From Litsea cubeba (lineage: Eukaryota; Streptophyta; Magnoliopsida; Laurales; Lauraceae): 64,000 bases of DNA. The translations under genes and the position numbers were made by a program. Under the pieces are notes generated by a model. The model searched no databases and had not been told where the DNA came from. It saw nothing but the letters and a program-made list of their open reading frames with translations. Of the stretch, positions 37,201-48,106 are shown piece by piece; the first letter of the stretch is position 1; each line of letters starts with the position of its first letter. The stretch lies in NCBI GenBank assembly GCA_012931725.1, contig CM022944.1, forward strand, positions 29,942,886 through 30,006,885, given 5' to 3'.

Positions 37201-40200
37201 AATGAAAACTGGAACTTTGTTGTGACAGGAAATTGTTTACTTTGTTCTTGCAGGTCGTCATTGGCAGTTTTGATCTGGACGGAGAAGACGAGCAAAAGTC
37301 AACAAACCCCTCAGACCCTTTCGTACCACCGAAGATCTCCCTTGTTGGTGCACCACCGAAGTCAACAAACTCTTTTGCACCCCAGCAGAAAAAAACCACC
37401 AGAGAAAGGGGGAAAACGATGGAAGGAAGAAGGGGGAAATAAGGTTTTGGGCGATTAAGCGACGACGTCGTCACTCGTTTATATCTTTAATAATAATAAG
37501 AAAAAAAAAGGAAGTGTTCACAGGGAACCACTTCCGTTGCAATATTGACTAGTGGTCTCCTTTTCGGGCCATCTAAGGTCCTTTTTTGGATAGTTTCCTA
37601 AAAAAACTATCATCTTTTATGTATTTTGAAGTAATTTCTTTCCATGGTCTTTTAGTTCTGTCTACCCTCTATATTCAAATCATTTATATAATAATTTCAT
37701 TATATATTTCTGTTCTAACTTGAATTTTACATTTTTATTTTAGCTATAGATAAAATAAAAAATGTAAGAACGGCCCAGGATTCTCGTTTGAGGGGGTGGA
37801 CCCAAACAGAGTTCGATTTTAGGACAAACTCAAGATTTTCATATGGCGGGTTTTCGTGTCGACCCAGGCGTTTCATGTGGGTTTTGAAAGTGGACCCAAG
37901 ACTTTAATATGTGTTTTTGAAGCAGACCCAGGTCCAATGGGGGTGACCACCCCCAATACTATATAGGAATGTTTTCAAAAAGTTATTAGACTTTTGGCTC
38001 ATTTTAAAAAAAAAACTACATAACGATTTGGATATCTTACAATTCTTTCAATCAAGTCTTTTTTTAAAAAATCGTTTTGAAATACTCAAATCTTCATGTA
38101 TTTTTCTGAAATTGAACCAAAAGTTTTATACCTTTTTAAGATTTTCTTTTTTGATTAAATCTAAATGAGTGCCTCTTGGTAAAAGAATGTTCCATCTGGT
38201 GACAACCTAAACATGACGCTTTGGATCTGTCACTTCCATAAAATTTTCTAGGAAAATCCTATAGTTTAAAGAGATTTCATGAATTCCAGACTCCTAAGAA
38301 CCCATTTGCTATTTCTATGAATTCATAATTCATATGCAAGAAGATATTAAGGGGGGAATATCCACAAGGAACATCCGAATCTCTCCTTTTGACCGAAAAT
38401 GATGACTCCTACTTTTCACCCTGTGGTAGCAAGTAGCAATTTGGAGGAATTTAGTGGTCGCTTGTAGATTTCTACTGATAAATCCTTCCCCACCAGTGAA
38501 AGTCATATTCCTCTGGATTACTCAAATTTCGTATGGATTTTCCAAGCATGCCCAAAGTGCTCTAACGCAATGACCATGCCTTTAACAAAATTTTCAAGCT
38601 AGGTACAGAAGAAGATGTAGGTGGTGTAATTTTATTGGCCCGTAATTTGGGGCTCCAACATATTAGGGTGGGTCCATCAATTGGTGCCAATGGCCACGAT
38701 TGTCCTTTTAAACCGTTGGCCCAACCTCATTTTACATTGGGCTCAGGCAGTGGTTATTCATTCCAGTGGGTCTGGGCCAGGAATAACAGACAAGCACAGT
38801 TAACAAAAGGGGACATACCTAGAGGAAACACATTTCCACGGCATAAAGATTCTACATTTGGTGCAAAAGAAAAATAGAAAACTGAACTAACTTATTTGCA
38901 GTTCAGTAGAAAACCATTTGAGAAAAGGGAAAGGGAAAAGGAGGTGGGTGTTGATTTCCTCAAGTTCGGACTCGGTTTTTCCTTAAAATGTGGAAAAGGT
39001 TGTCCACAAAATTAAATTTCGAGAGCAATACACAAATGAAGTACTTTGAAGTGGACAATAGCACGGCCTCACTTGATGGAGAAAGATTAGTCATTTATCT
39101 ACAAGTAAGAATCATGGAATAATATAAAATTTAATAGGGTTTGTTGAGTTCATACTAGGATAAATGCGAGACCAAGCGATTGAAAACCGATATGCTCCCA
39201 TCCCCATATCAGCCAAGAGCCGTATATCTTCCTGTAATCACAAAAAAAAAGGAAAATAAATATTCTTATAATAAAAAATCAAAAAATCTTCTTATAATAA
39301 AAAACCAAGTCATTTCACATTAGAATGCATCAAAAGAGCTTTTTTTTTTTTTTTTTTTGCATGTGTGCTTGTGGACATGGGTTTAAATGTGACATAAAGT
39401 TTTACTTTGGTGTTGGATGAAAAAATTAGAAAAGAGTAAAACTTTCACTGCGTAAAGCTTTTACTTCATTAGTGTTAGATGAAAAAGGGAAAGGATAGAA
39501 TAAACTTAAAATGCGCTATAAGGTAGGGCATTACCTCACTTTTGCCACCTTTGTTTAACTCTTCCCACTTGGATAAATTGGAGAGAAATAAAATTTGATG
39601 TTGTAGTAATTTTTATTCTAACCCCTCCCGTTAGTTTTATTCATTTTTGGTCGATACTTCTCCTTACTACTACTACTCTCATGCTAAACAAACAAGCCCT
39701 AGTTTTTATGGGCCATTGAAAATTAGTGATTCTATCGGATGGCACGATATTCAACTGTTCAATCTCAGCCACCGAATGATCAGATGACTGTAAAACTTGA
39801 CCCATTGTGACTCCATATGCATCTATAAACAAGATTTGACCATCACTAGAAACACAAGAAAAAAAAAAAGTATTTGACCGAGTTATACCAAGTCAACCAA
39901 GTACATGTGTCTGGTATTTTTTCTATATCAAGTACATGGTTTTATGACAAATCCCGGTCGACAAGACCAAGTAATAAAGGTTAGGCAACACAAGGGGGAA
40001 TTAACCATGTGAAGGCTAAAGATGGCTTACATGGAAACGATGGTATCCGTCCACGGTAACATCTGCATTACTGAAATCAATTACCTTCCCTGTTCAACAA
40101 GTATTAGTAAAACAACAATGACAGTATTTTTATCCAATCCCAAGAAGAACCCACATGTTATAATTGGCACTTCTAACACTAAAGAATGTGCAAAGCAAAT

Positions 40201-43200
40201 GTAAGTGCCTAAATTGATACGAACTTAATAAGATGGATTAAGATCTCTGTAGAGCTCTTCAGGGAAGATTGAATGCCTGAGACCTCAAAGGGAATGAGAG
40301 AAAAGCAGTAAAAAAACCCTGGCTGCTATAAGCGCAAGGCTCTTCGATGCCTAATTAAGTCAGTTCCACAACTCAACAAATGATGAAGAAGAAGGAAGTG
40401 CTTAGAGAGATAGAGTTTTTGCGTATTATGCATGTGCATGTGCGTACCTGTTTTAGATTGGCTCTTGCATATATATATATATATATATATATAGGCAGGG
40501 AGTCCTTTGACTCTTGAAAGTGAGTCTCATGACTCTTAGGAGGGTACTTGAGAAGTACAGTCCTATCGGACCTCACCCTTTATTAAATGGTAGTCCCATC
40601 GGACCTTACCCTGGTTGACTTTAGAAGTAGAGTCTCATCGGACCCTACCTTGATGTAGACGCAGTTGTCGGATAATAATAACCTTTTATGTCTTATCCGA
40701 TGTATGCCATCATTACTCAACACGTTTTGTAACGTGGTTGAGTATCTAAAGAGGTACAGCTGTCAGTACTAGTCTTGGCCAACATCTTGGCACCGTTGTC
40801 GAAATGCATACTCCCGAGGCCGAGATACGGTACCGAGGTCAGGCATGACCGAGATCGGGAACTACCTTAATGTGAAAGCGTTCTGGCATTGTTGTCGAGA
40901 TAAGCATTCTGGCCAAGTCCAACACATGCCTAGCCGGTACTCTTATCGAAACCAGGATAATCTCGGTGACAATCTCGGTATCTTGGAAATACCCCACACA
41001 GTAACCATTGGTGCAAATTTGATGATCTGAAAATTATGGGTCTGGTTCTTTATTGGTGCAAATTTGATGATCTGAAAGTTATGGGTCTGGTTCTTTATTG
41101 GATGAGGAGGAGGAGGAGAAATGGAGAATTGAGAAAACCATACACAAGACCACAACTCAAGTTCATGCTGTGATTAGTTTTTCTCTGCTAGTTTTCTCCA
41201 CCTATTTTTACCACATCTGAATGATATGTAAGGGTAGTAGAGGGGATTTATTATTCTCCCATTTTTAAGCATTTTGTCATTCCATGAGCTAGCTATATAT
41301 AAGTAAGATTTCTTATTGAATCAAATTGTCGTGAAATTAGTTTTGTTGGTTTGATTTTTTGTCTGATGACATAAACTTTCTAATATTCAGTATGGAGTTG
41401 AAGCTTCCTCCTATTCATTTGTAAAGACAGTTGAATTTTATGGTATGTTTTGTTTTTATGAAACATATAGTCGAGATTAAAATATTTTATCCCGAGTGTT
41501 CTCTCATACGACTCATACACTCACATACTCATACTCCCTAAGTTCTTGTCCAACATACCCTAGGAATGGGGCAGACCCAAGTGGTCACGTGCAGATGCGA
41601 CTACACCCGCGTAATTTAAGAAACTTCTTTGATAGTATATCAAAATCTTTATTTTGTTATTTGACTTATTCATTGAGTCCGCCATTGCCTACGATCGGAT
41701 GGGAGATGCTTACCCCTTGGACTAGAAGTCTTAAATTTCTTCGGTTAATCATTTCTACCAAAACCTTGAGGCATTAGTAGATGCATATAAATAGTTTTCA
41801 TTTCTAAAAAAAAGTGGATTGGCTGTTCCAATTGCTTTAAGATACTCTAATTTTTATTTTCTTTTTATAAATATATATATTCTTATCCTCACCTTTATCA
41901 TTTTCTTTTCTAATATGTTTAATTGCTTTAACTGGATATCTGATAATGTCGGTCGAATCCTTCGTAAGATTTAATATCACATACTGCATCAAATGGTATA
42001 GAGACGTGATATCAAAGTAGTCATATCAAATTATGTTTTACTAAAAATGGCTTCTTTGTGCATTCCTGCCGAGTCAATAACTAATTGATTGATTTTACAA
42101 GCCCCCTTGTCAAAGAAGGTTGTAATTGCAAAACTAAATGATTTTATTTCTATCAACAACTTTGTTGATAAGGTCGGAGCGCTAATAGATTTCCCATAGA
42201 AACAGATGTTTACTCCTCTTTGAACTGACCATGAGTTCAACTCGACTCGACCAAGTTGCAACCTCAATTGATGCTATTTTATCCAAACAAGAAACACAAA
42301 AAAAAATAATATTCGAACTTCAAACCAGCTGACCAAGATATCAGGAAAATGGAGTGGGGGGTGGGGGAGGGGAAATGGGTGGAAAAGTTGCTAAAAATTT
42401 TTCCTCCAAAACTGGGGGGAAAATGAGGGAGAGAGAGGGGAAAGTGAGGCAATGGATTATTTTGCCCTTTTTGTCCATTTTGAAACTTTTGAAACTTTTG
42501 CAAGGGTAAAATGGTAAATTGATAAACTTTTATTCCCCCTACTTTTTTACTTCCCAAAGAAGAGGAGGTACAATTAATTTTTCCTCCCCTCCCCTCTCCT
42601 TCATTTTCCTTCCCCCTCAAATTTTCCCTCCCCTCCCCTCCCCTCCCCCCTTCCCAAACACAGCGTTAGTTTGTAGGGGTGGACCTACATGTAACTATGT
42701 GGGTGTGATTGCACCCGCTAGGTTCGAGAAGTTTTTTAAATAATACTCAAATTTTTTTAATTTTTTATTAAACTTTTTAATTTGACTATTATCCGCACGA
42801 TCCAAATAAAAATTCTTGGTCCACCATTATTAATGTGGATTCCTCCTCCTATTTACGTGGGTATGGCTGGTCGGATAAGGTGAATTGGCACCCATACTTG
42901 ACACCCGTGTGTGCGTCTCCCTTATCAACTTGATCCCACGACAAATAGAGCGATTGAAGACTCACAAGGAAGCGGTCCAATTGGAAGCAATTACTGTTAA
43001 CACCATGAGAATCTGACACCAAAGCTGACATGACGTGGCACATGTGCACGAGAATCTCAACCTTGAGGGTTGCCTGCTAATAGGGGTGCAAATGGACCCT
43101 GCCAGCCCAAGTCCGATCCGAGCCCAGCCACTTTGAGTCAGGCTTAGATATTCAATTAGGTCCCATTTGATAATTGGGCTGGATTTGAATTAAATAATAG

Positions 43201-46200
43201 AAAGCTCAAAGCCTGCCCGACGTGACTTGTGTAAGGTATGCATGTAATTTAATTGAATTTATCTAAACACTTGCTCAAATACTAACAAAAGTGATATAAA
43301 AAAAATTCTGATTTTGCCCGCCCCAATTGATTAAATGAGCAGGCTCGGACTGGCTTTTACGCCCCTATAGGTATTGGGCTATGTCTTTGTCTCCAAGTTA
43401 ACTCTAAATAGAAGTTTGCTACGCTGTAAAATTGAGGCCATAATGAATAAAATAAGTTATTATGATTTTATTAATCTCATTATCATCATGTGATCAATTT
43501 TTCAATGGGGCCAAATCCTTTTGGGAATAAATTTTGAAGACCTCCCGTCAACAGTGAGGGCATTCATATTCAATGATTTCATTGTAGTGGATCTCACCAG
43601 AGCTTCCACTCGTTTGACTCGTGATTTCTATGAGTAAGGACTCAGATGATCCGGGTCCATGTGCGCATGATGCAACAGGCCATCATGTCTAATGTGGACA
43701 CTACATAAATATATATTTTTTTTACTTACTTTAACTAGACCCGTACAATGAACAACGGGCGTTTTCCAAAGGATTTTGAAAATGAGGCAGAAGGCAATTA
43801 AAAAGGAACTTCCAATTTACAGCATCCAATCTAGACAGTATGGTCGATGTGATCTCATAAAAATTCATTATTATAACTAGATTTAAGTTTAGGGATAAAT
43901 TTTTTGAGTTGTTTGAATGAAACCCCTCTCGGGTTTTTAAGGATTTAAAAATAGGCCTTTGTAGTTTTAGTAGTTTTAAATAGGTCAAATCTTTTCATTT
44001 TAATATTTTCCATATCCAAAAAAATCAGTCTCGCCTTTCGTCCACCAAAAGTTTTTTTTATCAATACAAAGCTCATTTTGTTAAATCCAAATTGATCAAA
44101 ATAGCAATCAATACATGTACGTGTAATTTGTTATAATTGATCCAATCTATCCCCGACCTACCATGGGATTGATGAAAGTTTTAAAATACATATTAAGACT
44201 TTCTATGCATGACAAAGCTATTGAGAGAGAGACTGTTGGGACTTGGAATAAAATAATAATATTTTAATAAATAATGACTTAGTTATGATTTTTAACTGAT
44301 TTAAGGAAAAGCTTTTATTTTCACAACACACAAACTTGATTGTGGTCGTCAATTTTCATTAGGACTATTGATTTTGGGGACATGAAATGTATTAAATAAA
44401 AGATGAGGGGCCTATTTATAAATACTAAAACTATAGGGGCCTATTTACAAATCACCATAAGGGGGAATATTACCAAAAGAAAAGTCTATTTTTTTATGGG
44501 TGATTTGGTTGTGCTCTTTTACATATGTATGTAGATTTACATGACCATTATAACACAATGTTACGCTTGTGGTACATAAAATGATGGCATTTATATACCA
44601 TCATTTTTGCGTTGAAATGATTCACATTTCCTCTTGATAAAAGACATCGTATAGGTTCTACATGTTTTTTTTTTTTTTCACATCTGGGGAGGGGCCAATT
44701 AAAGACATTTATTTCTCGCATTCTTGTGGGTCCCACATTAATAATCAAACTATTTAGTTAATTTATTGAACTAATTAACCCCAAATTTTGAAGCATATTA
44801 TCTTAAATCTGGTTCTGAATAATTACTAAAAAGGTTATAATTAATATATCTAATTTTCTGAACTTATGTGTGCCTACAGTTCATGATCCGAACCCTTCAG
44901 GAATGGACCCAACGATATGCCCCCTAAAAGCTTATCAACGGCACTTAATTTTTAAATGAATTTAAAACACAGACACACTATCAATCAGACAGAGAAGCTT
45001 ACCAAAAGAATGGGCAAAAGTATCCCAGACAGTTGATCCCCTTCCATCCACCTTCACAGCCCCTTCATACTGAAAATAGGACAAGAATGATTGAGAGAAT
45101 AGCTTTATTAGAATGGATCACACAATTCCCAACCCCAATACAATGAAAGCCATCACTCTTCAATTTTCATAAATTTAGATTATCGTCCAACTAACAATTA
45201 TAATCACATCTAGTGTATTCTTTTTTTTTTTTTCTTTTTCTTTTTTCTGCTAAAGAAAGTGTCTGGCCCTTTTCAGATTCGACTACTCCATATTCGACTA
45301 CTCCTCCAGGTACATAAAGTCCTTGCCTCTCTTATGTACCAGATAAATTAGGCTTTTGACAGTACAAGTCATGACCCCAAGATAGACTAGATGTAAGGGA
45401 GCTGCAAAGAACCCTTACTTCTATTGTACTCTATGATTTTAGGAATTAATATTACTCTATTCAATTCATACATGTTGGGATTACTTTAAGACCCGAACGC
45501 ACTGTGGGTATACTTGGGCCCACCACAAATTGGCATGACATGATTTAAAATAAAAAAAAAATTGTCCAACTTGCTGCGAAGTGGGAGCATTGGTCTATCT
45601 ACAGTAATTGAGTTACTATAAAATCATCATTGTTATTGATCGGTCAGTAACAGACAATGAGACTTCACGTTACTTGCAACTTGCAAGTCGGGCAAATGTA
45701 ATCAATGAAGAAAAGACTTTCCTCTTCTAGTATGCTCCAAGTTTGTTTGTTCTCACTGTCAGGAACGAATGCACTGTACTTCTACTTATATATGTAGGTA
45801 CTACTGTATCTTTGCAACAAATGACAAACTAGAAAAGTCACTTACTGTACATTCTAGCTTGGGATGAGAGTGTTCTATCATATGGACCCATGTGAAGTAA
45901 CTTACAACGTAAGAAAAATCACAAGAATGGAATTTTTAGTACAATCTATCAACAGAAATATCGTGATCGCTTCTGGTGGTTTTAACTTGATTGGTTTTGT
46001 GCTGAGACCTCCATGGGCCGCGCTACATGGATATGAGATATGAAAAATTATTTAATTTTTTTTTAATAAATCGAGCTTATGTGAAGATGATTTTGACCCC
46101 ACTCAATGCCTAATTTAATGGGCTATCTGTCTACCTGAATAAAATAATAATTATTATAATAGGCCCAACTTTTATTTTTTTTAAAGAAGATTTTCTTTTT

Positions 46201-48070
46201 TAGACATTCTGTCGTTAACTATTCATTTACCTTAACTTAACCTCTAAATACGGTATTCTCCCCATATTAGAAGGAGAAAACCCTAATATTTATATTTAGG
46301 CATATAGACTCCCAACCCCAAGGTCCCCAACCGAGCAGCAGGGAAAAAAAAAAAAAAAGAAGAAAAAGAAGAATTGTCGAATTATTTGAGAATTTATGTT
46401 TATTTTTGTTTAAAAACTCAATGTTATCTTTGTCGAATTGTCGAAAATAGATTATTTGAGAATTTTATATCATATTTGTTCAATTATCGAAAATAGATAA
46501 CATATGTTGATAAAGGGGAAAATAAATTTATTTGATTATGGAAAATAAGTCTTTTGTTGACCCTACTAACTCGAATTCATAGAGCCGCCACTAGAGACCT
46601 CAATTTGTCTTTTCTACAGATTCTTGGTCAATTCTTGTGGTTAGCAAAGACTTCCCTAAAGGGGGGGGGGGTATCTGCAACCTGCATGTGGTGGGGGGGG
46701 GGGGGGGGGGGTATCTGCAACCTGCATGTGGACAGCTCTATCTGGACGTCAAACAGGTAGGGCATTCATCTATATATAAGAACAGAACCCCTTGTATATA
46801 TAGGCATTTGCTCCTGTACATATGCCTCGCACGGTGTTACGATGCAAGACACCTAGTGGGGCCAATCATATGATGATCTCAAACCCCCCCCCCGTCCACC
46901 ACATGTCATAGATCCCATAGAGTTTGTATTGATCTAAATGGATTGGACTAATGGATATAGTGTAAAGAAACTTTATTTAAACTAATAAAATATTAAACTA
47001 GTGGGTCATGGATCAACGGGTTCGGATCATTGGATTGTCTTTAAATTCCATATCTGGGGTGGTCCCACTTGGATGTTTCGATCCCTCCTCTCATACAATC
47101 CGTGGGGCTGGGTCCCAAGTGGGCCCTAACAGTTGCCTCACAATATGACTTCCATAGGAGTAGTTCTCCTCCTCCCCATCAACACCAAGGCTTTGCCCCA
47201 ACTATGTCGAGGTAGGCTGTATGAATCTTGTTACTCCATTCTAATCCATCTTGAGTCAAACCCTCGGATGGATTGCACTCCATCAAATCTATTTTTACTA
47301 CTTCCATCTACAACTTCGTCGGCCTATCCCTTCTCCTTATCTAGAAACAATCATAGAAGCACCCCTCAAATACATACGGAGGGCTTATCCAGTGCACATG
47401 GTGTGCATGGAAGCTTCCATGCGCACCTTGTTGTGGGGACACTTGGGGATTGGATTGGGGGGATCTTTTCATCTACTTGGGACCTACCAATGTACAAATA
47501 TGAGCCCCATCTAATCATCCTAACCCTTTTCATCAATGACTAACAAGTTTCACTACTTAAAAAACTTGACCCGTCGATCTAACTGTCCAGTCTATTTGAA
47601 TGTGTGTAACAAAAAAAGAAAAAGGACCGATGCAATTTTGGAAGGGGGGGAGGGGACATAGCACGTGCATTGGATAATACCTACATACATACAAATATAT
47701 ATATATATATATATATATGGAAATATACAAGTAAGAACTTGTTCTCATCATGCTTTCGTGAGAACTATTAACGAGCACCTAGCAACCAATCCAAGCCGTG
47801 TACAAACAATGACCAACCTTGATAGTCACTAATCCTAGGGTTTGGCACCCAACCAAATGAACTAGACCGTTGGATGGAAGGTTGGGTTTTCTTTTTAATA
47901 TGCAGCCATAAAACTCGTGGGCCATGGATGAAGGGGTTAGGGGCATGAGAATGGGGTCAAACTTGATACTTAGGTTGTTCCCACATAGATCTATCCATCA
48001 TGGGACCCGCAAATGGGCTTAATAAAAGTTCTCACAGTGACTTCGTGAGAACAGTTCTCAATAGAACAAA

Positions 48071-48106
<36 letters not shown>

